Origin: an uncultured Lachnospiraceae bacterium
GTDB lineage: Bacteria > Bacillota > Clostridia > Lachnospirales > Lachnospiraceae
Assembly (NCBI GenBank): GCA_934434905.1
Contig: CAKSAI010000218.1
Span: 1 to 5,816, forward strand
Direction of reading: 5' to 3'
Length of the DNA: 5,816 bases
Notes under the pieces: model-generated
Database searches by the model: none
Told to the model about the DNA's origin: nothing
The model's input: the letters and a program-made list of their open reading frames with translations, nothing else
Made by a program: the position numbers and the translations under genes
Part shown: positions 1-5,816 of the stretch, in pieces
Position numbering within the stretch: the first letter of the stretch is position 1
How the letters are laid out: each line of letters opens with the position of its first letter

Positions 1-1073
1 CAAAATATTTAGAAAAGCTTGGTCTTTCACCGCGCTGCGGCATTGCAAAAACCGGTGTCACCGCGGATATAAAGGGCAGCGACGGAAAAACAATACTGCT
101 CCGCGCGGACATGGACGCACTGCCGGTAACGGAGCAAACCGGGCTTTCCTATGCATCGGAAAACAGCGGTGTTATGCACGCATGCGGTCACGACGCCCAT
201 ATGACCATTGCCCTGGGAGCTGCCCGGTATTTCAAGCAGATGGAAGCCTCCTTCTTCGGCTGCGTCCGTATCTTCTTCCAGCCTGCGGAGGAGACCATCG
301 GCGGTGCAGCACGGATGATAGCGCAAGGCTGTATGGAGCATCCGCCGGTAGATTACTGTATCGGTCTGCACATGGCTCCTTATCTGGAAACAGGAACCAT
401 TGAGACCAGATACGGCAAGCTCTATGCCGCCTCCGATGAGGTAGGTATCACGCTTCATGGACGAAGCTGCCACGGCGCATACCCGGAGTCCGGCGTGGAT
501 GCCATCGTCATGGCCGCTGCCCTGATCTCCTCTCTTCAGACCATCGCCAGCCGCAATGTCTCCCCGCTGGATCAATATGTCCTGACCCTGGGAACCATCC
601 GAGGCGGAAACGCCCACAATATCATCGCGGACAGTGTGGATCTGACCGGAGCCCTGCGCACCACAGCTCCTGCTACCCGCTCCCGCGTCAAGGAACTGAT
701 CCGACAACAGGTACAGGGAATTGCAGACAGCTTCGGCGGAACCGGACTTGTAACCTTTTCACCGGGATACGACGCGCTGATCAACTCCGATGCGCTGGTG
801 GATAAGCTGCGGGAGGCTGCAATTCCCATTCTCGGTAAGGAACATGTGCTCTGGAAAGAATCACCCGGCATGGGCGTAGAGGACTTCTCCTCCTTCCTTG
901 GCAAATCCCCAGGCGTCTTCTACCACCTGGGCTGCGGGAACAAAGAAAGAAGCCAGACTGCTCCTCTCCACAGCAGGGAATTCTCCCCGGATGAGAACAG
1001 TCTGGCCATTGGAATCCGGCTTCAGGCAACACTCGCGCTGTCACTGCTTTCCACACCTTCGCCTCAATCGTGA
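1..1073 (+). CDS. M20D-family metallo-amidohydrolase (N-acyl amino acid / hippurate hydrolase type), 5' partial
   Basis: The reading frame is open from base 3 (first codon AAA) to TGA at 1071-1073, giving 356 visible residues. Family members are usually about 390 aa, so roughly 30 N-terminal residues lie outside the window; the ATG at 111 sits inside the conserved R-A-D-M-D-A-L-P motif and is not the start. Visible M20D signatures, numbered from base 3, are ADMDALPV (~35-42), HACGHDAH (59-66), QPAEE (93-97), GLHM (~121-124), a GMGVEDFSSF stretch near the C-terminus, FYHLGCGN, and PLHSREF. By family knowledge, Cys61, His63, Glu96/97, His123 and the His of LHSREF are the metal ligands or the catalytic glutamate, and all are present. 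The enzyme should be a cytoplasmic di-metal hydrolase removing an acyl group from an N-acyl amino acid or related amide. The exact substrate (hippurate, N-acetyl-diaminopimelate, indole-acetyl amino acid or other) cannot be read from sequence. It converges with mgtE. Confidence 0.93.
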   Translation, partial: KYLEKLGLSPRCGIAKTGVTADIKGSDGKTILLRADMDALPVTEQTGLSYASENSGVMHACGHDAHMTIALGAARYFKQMEASFFGCVRIFFQPAEETIGGAARMIAQGCMEHPPVDYCIGLHMAPYLETGTIETRYGKLYAASDEVGITLHGRSCHGAYPESGVDAIVMAAALISSLQTIASRNVSPLDQYVLTLGTIRGGNAHNIIADSVDLTGALRTTAPATRSRVKELIRQQVQGIADSFGGTGLVTFSPGYDALINSDALVDKLREAAIPILGKEHVLWKESPGMGVEDFSSFLGKSPGVFYHLGCGNKERSQTAPLHSREFSPDENSLAIGIRLQATLALSLLSTPSPQS

Positions 1074-1076
1074 CAG
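1038..1076. repeat. 7-bp perfect inverted repeat spanning the amidohydrolase stop codon
   Basis: CTGTCAC at 1038-1044 is the exact reverse complement of GTGACAG at 1070-1076, with a 25-nt loop. The right arm contains the TGA stop of the amidohydrolase. No U-run follows on either strand, so this is not a canonical intrinsic terminator. It could be a stem at the convergent 3' ends or simply chance. Confidence 0.3.
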
Positions 1077-1096
1077 TTCAGCCCACGCCATTCACT

Positions 1097-2473
1097 TTAC
1101 ATCAGCAGCGGTAAAAATACCCTTGCCAGGCTTAGGAAGATAAAGAATCCAAGCACGTCCGTCGCCGCTGTCAGGAAGATGGAGGACGCCAGCGCCGGAT
1201 CCTGTCCCAGTGCCTTGAAAATCAACGGGATCACCGCCCCGCAGAATCCTGCGATCATCTGATTGGCGATCATCGCAAGAAAGATGATACACCCCAGATA
1301 AAAGTTTCCATAAATAAGATATACGATAAGCCCGGTGGCGATCCCCATCAGCACGCCGTCCACCAGGCCAACAACTGCCTCACGGCCGATCAGCCGCCAG
1401 CTCTTCTTCAATTCCACCTCGCCCAGAGCGATGCTTCGGATCATGATGGACAATGTCTGGTTCCCGGCATTTCCGCCCATCCCGGTAACGATCGTCATGG
1501 TGGCAGACAACGCCACCACCTGGGCGATAATACTCTCGAAGCTTCGAATGGCAAAGGACGACAGAAAGGCCGTCAGCAGATTCACACACAGCCACGGCAG
1601 CCTGCGTCGTACAGACTGCGGAATGCTGCTGTCGATGGTCTCCTCCTTATTGACACCGGCCAGCTTCAGCATATCCTCCGTGTGCTCCTCCATGATAACA
1701 TCGATGATATCATCCACCGTGATGATACCGAGAAGAACCTTCTTACGGTTGACTACAGGGATCGCTTTCAGGTCATACTTGGACACCAGAAGGGCAACCT
1801 CCTCCTGATCCGTCTCCGGCTCCACATAGATAACCTCTTCGTCACTGATACTCTCCAGTGTCTCCTCATCATCGGTGATAAGGATATCCCGAAGATCCGC
1901 ACTTCCCACTAACTGTCTCTGGCCGTTCAGCACATAGATCGTCTCGATCAGTTCCGTCCTCGGCGCGATCTCCTTGATCTTGCGCAGCGCCTCCCCTATG
2001 GTGAGATGACCGTTTAAGGCGACATAAGCCGGAGTCATGATACCACCGGCAGAATCCTCCTCATAGCCCAGAAGCTCCGTAATGATCTTCTTCTCCCCGC
2101 CCCGCATGAGGTCGATGAGCTGCTTTCTCCGGTCGATCTTCAGATTCCCAAGAATATCTACGATATCATCCTTCTGCATATAGGCAAAGATCGCAAGGAT
2201 CCGGCTGTTATCCAGAAAACCGGTAAGCTTCACCTGAAGCTCCTCTCCGGCTTCCTCTAAAAGCTGTGCCAGCTTCTCATCGTCCGCAAGGCTGCAGAAC
2301 TGCCCGATCAGCTCCTCATCCCACTCCTCCATGGCTTCCGCCAGGTCAATGGGATGCATGTGCGCATATAATTCATCAATCTTCTCTCTGTCTGCCCGCT
2401 CCAGTGCCTCCACGAACTGCTCCAGCCGCTCTGCAAGCTGCTCCTCCGGGCTGCGTTCTGCTTCCTGCTCCAT
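1097..2473 (-). CDS. mgtE: MgtE-type magnesium channel/transporter
   Basis: This is a complete 458-aa protein, close to the ~450 aa typical of MgtE. It shows the standard order: a charged helical N-domain (~10-135), paired CBS domains (~141-200, opening G-G-I-M-T-P, and ~211-262), a connecting plug helix (~260-285), and a membrane domain with five hydrophobic segments (~295-458). The signature GNAGNQT is at 334-340. An Asp in the last helix (A-T-D-V-L-G, D439) matches the ion-selectivity aspartate of Thermus MgtE. By family knowledge it is a homodimeric inner-membrane Mg2+ channel gated by Mg2+ binding to the N and CBS domains. The ATG at 2471-2473 is preceded by a purine-rich stretch with AGG about 8 nt upstream. 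An ATG at 2478-2480 is out of frame. The gene ends 23 nt from the convergent amidohydrolase stop with no terminator visible. No M-box riboswitch could fit in the short leader, so control is probably post-translational gating. Confidence 0.97.
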   Translation of the reverse strand: MEQEAERSPEEQLAERLEQFVEALERADREKIDELYAHMHPIDLAEAMEEWDEELIGQFCSLADDEKLAQLLEEAGEELQVKLTGFLDNSRILAIFAYMQKDDIVDILGNLKIDRRKQLIDLMRGGEKKIITELLGYEEDSAGGIMTPAYVALNGHLTIGEALRKIKEIAPRTELIETIYVLNGQRQLVGSADLRDILITDDEETLESISDEEVIYVEPETDQEEVALLVSKYDLKAIPVVNRKKVLLGIITVDDIIDVIMEEHTEDMLKLAGVNKEETIDSSIPQSVRRRLPWLCVNLLTAFLSSFAIRSFESIIAQVVALSATMTIVTGMGGNAGNQTLSIMIRSIALGEVELKKSWRLIGREAVVGLVDGVLMGIATGLIVYLIYGNFYLGCIIFLAMIANQMIAGFCGAVIPLIFKALGQDPALASSIFLTAATDVLGFFIFLSLARVFLPLLM

Positions 2474-2534
2474 CTTCCATACCTGCCTTCCCTCTCCGCC
2501 GTCTACCGATATTTTTGAAACCTCATATGATTAA

Positions 2535-2563
2535 AGAATAGCACAAGCCCTCCCTGTAGGCAA
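2535..2563 (-). promoter_or_regulatory. Predicted sigma-A promoter of mgtE
   Basis: On the minus strand, TTGCCT (plus 2558-2563) is followed after exactly 17 nt by TATTCT (plus 2535-2540), which is preceded by TG-C as in an extended -10. This places the transcript start near 2528 and leaves a leader of about 55 nt. The match to consensus is moderate; the spacing and the TG extension are what make it credible. Confidence 0.5.
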
Positions 2564-2593
2564 CGAAATATATATTTTTTAACTTTCTCTTCA

Positions 2594-2621
2594 TTTTCTT
2601 TTAAAAAAAGTGTATTATACT
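2594..2621 (+). promoter_or_regulatory. Possible sigma-A promoter of the lipoprotein gene
   Basis: TATACT at 2616-2621 is a good -10 element. The best -35 candidate, TTTTCT at 2594-2599 with a 16-nt spacer, is weak. The A/T-rich stretch around 2571-2610 could help as an upstream element. It would give a leader of about 25 nt before the ATG at 2654. The divergent mgtE promoter lies about 30 nt to the left, so the two do not overlap. Confidence 0.4.
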
Positions 2622-2638
2622 AGATAGAAAAACAACCC

Positions 2639-2644
2639 TGGAGG
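2639..2644 (+). promoter_or_regulatory. Ribosome binding site of the lipoprotein gene
   Basis: TGGAGG ends 9 nt before the ATG at 2654 and fixes that start. It is the clearest Shine-Dalgarno site in the window. Confidence 0.75.
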
Positions 2645-2653
2645 TATTCTGTT

Positions 2654-3583
2654 ATGAAACGAAAAATACTATGGATGATTCTACTCACAACAGCCCTTCT
2701 GATGGCTGGCTGCGGCAAGAAAGATACAAACACACCATCCCGGCCGGACAATACCAAGCAGAATGGTTCTGCAAATACCGATAGCAACACAGACAGCAAT
2801 AAGACGTCGAACAGCAATATAGAAGTTGGGGAGACGCTTGATCCTGATGATTTTGCAGATATGACGAAAGCCATCGACTCACTGATATTGAATGTCTGCG
2901 AAAATAACCGCACCTACAACAGTACGGATGCCGAATTCTTCTGGTCCTCCATCTATTACGGAGTCGTAAACTACACGGATGAGGTACGCCTGGCCGAATG
3001 GGTGGATGGTGAGATCCGGGTACGCAGAATGGGCGTACAGGAATTCGCTGCCGGCCTGTTTGCCGACTACTCAGACCTGCTTAAGCTTCCCGCTTCTCTC
3101 TCCACGATCCGCTATGATGAGGGATGGGATGCCTACATCTTCACCCCCAGCGACCGTGGCATGTACTATACCAGGCTTATCAGTGCCAGCCGGCAAAAAA
3201 GCGGCGACATTCGCCTGTCCGCTGTCCTCTGCGATGCAGAAACGGACAAGCCTTTCGCCTGCTTCGTATTCACACTGGTACCGAATGCCTATGCAGACGC
3301 GACCACAGATCCCATATTCCGGTACAGCATCTCTGATATGAAAGCCTCCGATGCGGTCAACTGCGAAGGCGACCTTCCCACCCTCATTGGCAGCTATCAG
3401 GACTTCCTGGATCAAAATACCGTAGAATTTAAAATAGACGGCAACCTGATTACCTTCCAGGTATACGATCAGGATATCATCACACTCCTCTCTGAGATGA
3501 AAGTCGGAGAGGAAGTGGCGCTGGCCGTATCCATCAACAATAACACAGAAAACAGAACTATAAAAAGTCTCATCATGAAATAA
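2654..3583 (+). CDS. Putative membrane-anchored lipoprotein of unknown function
   Basis: This 309-aa protein has a classical type II signal peptide: basic start M-K-R-K, a hydrophobic core, and L-M-A-G-C with the lipidation cysteine at residue 20. It should be exported, cleaved before Cys20, and anchored in the outer leaflet of the cytoplasmic membrane. Residues ~21-58 form a low-complexity linker rich in Asn, Thr, Ser and Asp, including a direct TDSN-TDSN repeat, which probably holds the folded part away from the membrane. The remaining ~250 residues are a soluble mixed alpha/beta sequence with many aromatic residues. I recognise no domain and see no catalytic motif. It is divergent from mgtE across 180 nt and lies 33 nt upstream of the XRE gene with no terminator between, so read-through into that gene is possible. 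Codon use (C-rich third positions, one TTG leucine) matches the amidohydrolase, not the downstream pair. The start is well fixed by TGGAGG at 2639-2644. Confidence 0.85.
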   Translation: MKRKILWMILLTTALLMAGCGKKDTNTPSRPDNTKQNGSANTDSNTDSNKTSNSNIEVGETLDPDDFADMTKAIDSLILNVCENNRTYNSTDAEFFWSSIYYGVVNYTDEVRLAEWVDGEIRVRRMGVQEFAAGLFADYSDLLKLPASLSTIRYDEGWDAYIFTPSDRGMYYTRLISASRQKSGDIRLSAVLCDAETDKPFACFVFTLVPNAYADATTDPIFRYSISDMKASDAVNCEGDLPTLIGSYQDFLDQNTVEFKIDGNLITFQVYDQDIITLLSEMKVGEEVALAVSINNNTENRTIKSLIMK

Positions 3584-3594
3584 AATGTGGCAAC

Positions 3595-3601
3595 GAGGAG
3601 G
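3595..3601 (+). promoter_or_regulatory. Strong but oddly spaced Shine-Dalgarno before the XRE gene
   Basis: GAGGAGG lies 15 nt before the ATG at 3617, longer than the usual 5-10 nt. The in-frame codon at ideal spacing (3608) is TTA, which is not a normal start. A GTG at 3587 is in frame but lies upstream of this site and has no ribosome binding site of its own. Confidence 0.45.
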
Positions 3602-3616
3602 TGTGCCTTAGAGAAA

Positions 3617-4090
3617 ATGGGTTTGCGCGAGATCAGAAGGAACAGAAATCTGACACAACGGGAATTGGCGCAGATGAGCGGCGTGAATTTTCGTTCTTTG
3701 CAGGATTACGAACAGGGTCATAAGAAATTGGTTTCCGCCAACGGGGACACCTTGCTGCGTCTGTCTACCGTGTTGGGCTGTTCGATGGAGGAACTGCTTG
3801 TGACTACAGATTTTGACGGTGCGTCTCTGCTGCCATTGAACCAGATAACAGCAGATGAGATTCAAGGTCAACGGATCTATTGTGAGAAATACAAGACATC
3901 CGGCCGCTGGATCTGCAGCGGCACGGCGGTTGCAACGCTCTTTTATTATGAAGGGAAACAATATATGATGCCGTTCAAAGCTGTATTTACAGCCAAGATG
4001 CTTCCTTGCCTGAAAGAAGCGGCAGCTATGCAGATAGAGGCAAAGATTGAAGAACTTCATTTGGCAGCAAGTGGATTTGAAAGCTGGTGA
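3617..4090 (+). CDS. XRE-family helix-turn-helix regulator, probable HipB-like partner of the downstream kinase
   Basis: The protein is 157 aa from the ATG at 3617; an in-frame GTG at 3587 would add ten residues. I prefer 3617 because the N-terminus then begins M-G-L-R-E-I-R-R-N-R, the usual opening of an XRE domain. The helix-turn-helix occupies residues ~3-60, with L-T-Q-R-E-L-A (12-18), S-G-V as the turn, and a recognition helix running into L-Q-D-Y-E-Q-G. The C-terminal ~95 residues are a separate region, with a probable beta-rich core (~90-130) and a final helix, which I cannot assign. By context it is the DNA-binding partner of the HipA-like kinase: its TGA at 4088-4090 overlaps the kinase's possible GTG start by 4 nt, a sign of translational coupling. 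Autorepression of its own operon would be usual for the family. No clear promoter is visible ahead of it. Eight of its leucines use TTG, unlike the upstream genes. Confidence 0.85.
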   Translation: MGLREIRRNRNLTQRELAQMSGVNFRSLQDYEQGHKKLVSANGDTLLRLSTVLGCSMEELLVTTDFDGASLLPLNQITADEIQGQRIYCEKYKTSGRWICSGTAVATLFYYEGKQYMMPFKAVFTAKMLPCLKEAAAMQIEAKIEELHLAASGFESW

Positions 4091-5051
4091 ATTTTATGGA
4101 AGAAAAAATGTATAGTTTGATGCACCGGGATGATCCGGTGTGCATGGTCTCTGTTGATCTGGAGTCGGGTGCGATCCTGCGCGTTTCAAAGCCGATAAGT
4201 CCGGAGCTGCTGCCGCCTGGCGGCCGTGTGGATGCCGCAATGCTCCGTAAATGGTGGCTACGGCGGGCTGTTCCAGTGAGCCAGGGCAAGATCCAGCGAA
4301 TCTTAGAGCAGCTTGGAGTGACAACACCGCAAAGCTACCTTGTTAAAAATCTGGGTTTGAGCTTAACCGATCATTATTGGATAAAGCCACTGGATATGGC
4401 GCTTGGCTGGGGAGACATCAATCTATTTACCAATGATTTCCGCGATCCTGTAGGCGATATGCAGATGGATGAGCGGATCATCGAGCCGCAGAAGCTGCCG
4501 GATAATGCGTTCTCTCCCAGCCCCGCAACACAAGGGGAGCTTCGGAAGAAGTGGATTATTATGGATGGAAAACGCTGTCTGGTGAAAAGGACAACGCAAC
4601 ATCTCTGTATGAACATTTCATCCAGGTGTGTGCTTCCTACGGACTGGCGGAAGCAGTTACCAGGCCGTTTCTGGAGTATCAGATCATGACAGATTTTATT
4701 CTGACGAACATCGATCGGCACCTGAATAACTTTGGTGTGCTGCGGGATACCAATACATTGAAATTCATTGGGATGGCGCCAATCTTCGATTCAGGTAACG
4801 CTATGTTCTGGCAGAATCCAAGATTACCGGAACAGGATGATCTGACAGATATTGCTGTGAACAGCTTCCGTCGGAAAGAAAAGCAGCTTTTGAGCTACGT
4901 CAGGGATCGGAATGCGGTGGATATTTCCAAACTGCCGACTGTGGACGAGCTGCGGAGTATTTACGCTGTTGATCCGTTGATCCCCTGTGTGGATTCTATT
5001 TTGTTGGGGTATCAGAAAAAAGTTGAGCTGCTAATGAAAGATATCGGATAG
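4087..5051 (+). pseudogene. HipA-like Ser/Thr kinase, disrupted by frameshift and probable internal deletion
   Basis: Two frames together encode one HipA-like protein. The first (4087 to TGA 4687-4689) carries the N-terminal region, including L-S-L-T-D-x-Y-W-I and S-P-S-P-A-T-Q-G-E-L, which corresponds to the HipA P-loop-like region, then K-R-C-L-V-K, whose last Lys corresponds to the ATP-binding lysine. After ~4587 this frame turns to non-homologous sequence. The -1 frame then continues with K-D-N-A-T-S-L-Y-E-H-F and holds the catalytic loop N-I-D-R-H-L-N-N-F-G (~4709-4738) and the metal site A-P-I-F-D-S-G, ending at TAG 5049-5051. In relatives as I remember them, about 70-80 residues separate L-V-K from K-D-N-x-T-S-L-Y, so a deletion accompanies the frame change. 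The encoded kinase is very probably inactive. The start may be GTG 4087, ATG 4096 or ATG 4108; ATG 4108 has GGA upstream and gives the family-like opening M-Y-S-L-M-H. An internal GTG at 4551 could start a 166-aa C-terminal fragment. Confidence 0.8.
4582..4592 (+). other. Inferred deletion/frameshift junction in the HipA-like gene
   Basis: Homology to the kinase family leaves the first frame after the Val-Lys codons at 4582-4587 and resumes in the -1 frame with Lys-Asp at 4587-4592. The junction lies in a short A/G run (AAAAGG at 4585-4590), the kind of micro-repeat at which slippage or short-homology deletion can occur. The assignment depends on remembered family architecture, not an alignment. 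Confidence 0.55.
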
Positions 5052-5158
5052 GGGAGATTTACTGGTGTGTTATCCTAATCCTGTGTCATTGCCTAAAAGA
5101 GGGGTATACCAGCCTTTATCAGGGCTGTAAAAAACTCCCAGGTTTAAAATGTGCGATT
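5052..5158. other. Convergent intergenic region with a small hairpin
   Basis: These 107 nt separate the end of the HipA-like pseudogene from the end of the YitT gene. CAGCC (5110-5114) pairs with GGCTG (5123-5127) over an 8-nt loop. On the plus strand the stem is followed by TAAAAAACT, and on the minus strand by GTATACCCC, so neither direction has the adjacent U-run of a good intrinsic terminator. No gene, repeat or attachment site is apparent. Confidence 0.35.
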
Positions 5159-5816
5159 TTACCCGTATATACAAAATCCATTTCCGACGATCTGTTGGGA
5201 CTCGGAATAAATAATAAACGCATCCCGATCTCTCGCCAGTATCTTACTTTGGAATTCTGGAAGCTCACTTTCCTTTAATGCACATATCAGCATCTGCTTC
5301 GGCGTTTTTGTATATACACCTGTTACATTCACCAGTGTAACTCCCCGCGGAGATGTACGGATCAAAAACTCTGCAATCTCCGCCCCTTTATCTGTAACTA
5401 CAAACGCCAGCTTTGAGATATTCAGGCTCTTCATTAACCAGTCAATGGACGAGGTGGATATAAACAACGCAATAATCCCATACAGCGCAGCCTCTGTCGT
5501 CCGAAATGTAATGACGGAGAGAAGAATAACCGACAGATCCACGCCCAGCAGAATCTTCCCGATCTTCAAACTGGAAAATTTGTGCTGTATCAATCGTCCA
5601 AGAATATCCGTGCCTCCGGTGGTACTTCCCTGGGATAGCACGATTCCGATTCCAAGTCCGTACAGCACCGCTCCGAATATGGATGCCAGCATTAGATTAT
5701 CCGTTATCGGCGGGACATAGGAAAATACTTCTATCAGTGCCGTCAGCATACCGATACTAAACAGTGTTTTTGTGACAAATTTCCATCCAAAGCAGATCAG
5801 ACTCATGATAAGACAT
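5159..5816 (-). CDS. YitT-family membrane protein (YitT_membrane + DUF2179), 5' partial
   Basis: The frame stays open to the right edge: codons upstream of the ATG at 5804-5806 read C-L-I without a stop. YitT proteins are about 280-290 aa, so the visible ~218 residues are the C-terminal three quarters and the true start is outside. Numbered from the ATG at 5806, hydrophobic segments lie at ~11-31, ~37-58, ~83-101 and ~105-124. The family signature S-T-T-G-G-T-D is at 61-67. From ~133 to the end is the soluble DUF2179 domain, with R-G-V-T-L-V-N-V-T-G-V-Y near its centre, D-R-D-A-F-I-I, and G-N-G-F near the C-terminus. It is an integral cytoplasmic-membrane protein with a cytoplasmic C-domain. 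The biochemical role of the family is not established. It converges with the HipA-like pseudogene and has no visible functional link to its neighbours. Confidence 0.9.
   Translation of the reverse strand, partial: CLIMSLICFGWKFVTKTLFSIGMLTALIEVFSYVPPITDNLMLASIFGAVLYGLGIGIVLSQGSTTGGTDILGRLIQHKFSSLKIGKILLGVDLSVILLSVITFRTTEAALYGIIALFISTSSIDWLMKSLNISKLAFVVTDKGAEIAEFLIRTSPRGVTLVNVTGVYTKTPKQMLICALKESELPEFQSKILARDRDAFIIYSESQQIVGNGFCIYG

Noticed and set aside
27..707. Long antisense open frame (226 aa) opposite the amidohydrolase
   Set aside because: It lies wholly opposite a strongly conserved enzyme with full motifs, and its translation is low-complexity with no recognisable domain; it is a shadow of codon bias.
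1335..1808. Plus-strand open frame (157 aa) inside mgtE
   Set aside because: Ser/Thr/Arg-rich shadow of the mgtE coding strand, without a ribosome binding site or family features.
2613..2619. Minus-strand TATAAT (plus 2614-2619) as an mgtE promoter
   Set aside because: It is the palindromic face of the lipoprotein -10 region, and no -35 lies at 16-18 nt; the nearest TTG-like element is only 10 nt away. The 2535-2563 promoter is better.
3559..3564. TATAAA inside the end of the lipoprotein gene as a promoter for the XRE gene
   Set aside because: The hexamer 17 nt upstream is AACAAT, with no resemblance to a -35 element.
4570..4600. Programmed -1 frameshift joining the two HipA-like frames
   Set aside because: The local sequence around GTG-AAA-AGG is not a good slippery heptamer, no obvious stimulatory stem follows, and a frameshift alone would not supply the residues that seem to be missing between the two kinase blocks.
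5110..5130. Intrinsic terminator shared by the HipA-like gene and the YitT gene
   Set aside because: The stem is only 5 bp and has no adjacent U-run in either orientation; listed only as a hairpin.

Overview
The window reads as a chromosomal segment of a Gram-positive Firmicute, most likely a gut clostridium of the Lachnospiraceae type. The evidence is the moderately GC-rich coding sequence with C/G-ending codons, Shine-Dalgarno sites of the GGAGG type, a Firmicute lipoprotein signal, a YitT-family membrane protein, and an XRE + HipA-like kinase pair of the kind I recall from Lachnospiraceae genomes. The taxonomic call is inference from gene style, not a database match.

Layout: (1) 1-1073, +, the C-terminal ~90% of an M20D metallo-amidohydrolase whose start lies left of the window. 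(2) 1097-2473, -, a complete MgtE magnesium channel, convergent with the amidohydrolase and only 23 nt from it. (3) 2474-2653, a 180-nt AT-rich divergent intergenic region with a reasonable promoter for mgtE and a weaker one for the lipoprotein. (4) 2654-3583, +, a lipoprotein of unknown function with an Asn/Ser/Thr/Asp-rich linker. (5) 3617-4090, +, an XRE-type DNA-binding protein, followed with a 4-nt overlap by (6) 4087-5051, +, a HipA-like kinase that is broken by a frame change and, by comparison with the remembered family architecture, an internal deletion. (7) 5159-5816, -, the C-terminal part of a YitT-family membrane protein running off the right edge.

The housekeeping-type genes (amidohydrolase, MgtE, YitT) do not form an obvious pathway. 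The XRE/HipA-like pair looks like a HipBA-type toxin-antitoxin or regulator-kinase module. Its codon use differs from its upstream neighbours (TTG leucine is frequent in it, absent from the visible amidohydrolase and used once in the lipoprotein), which suggests separate acquisition. The kinase is now split: the segment carrying the P-loop-like and lysine motifs is in one frame, and the catalytic and metal-binding motifs are in another. The most notable thing in the window is therefore a decaying HipBA-like module with an intact regulator gene. I do not see a convincing new system, mobile-element ends, CRISPR array, tRNA or rRNA.
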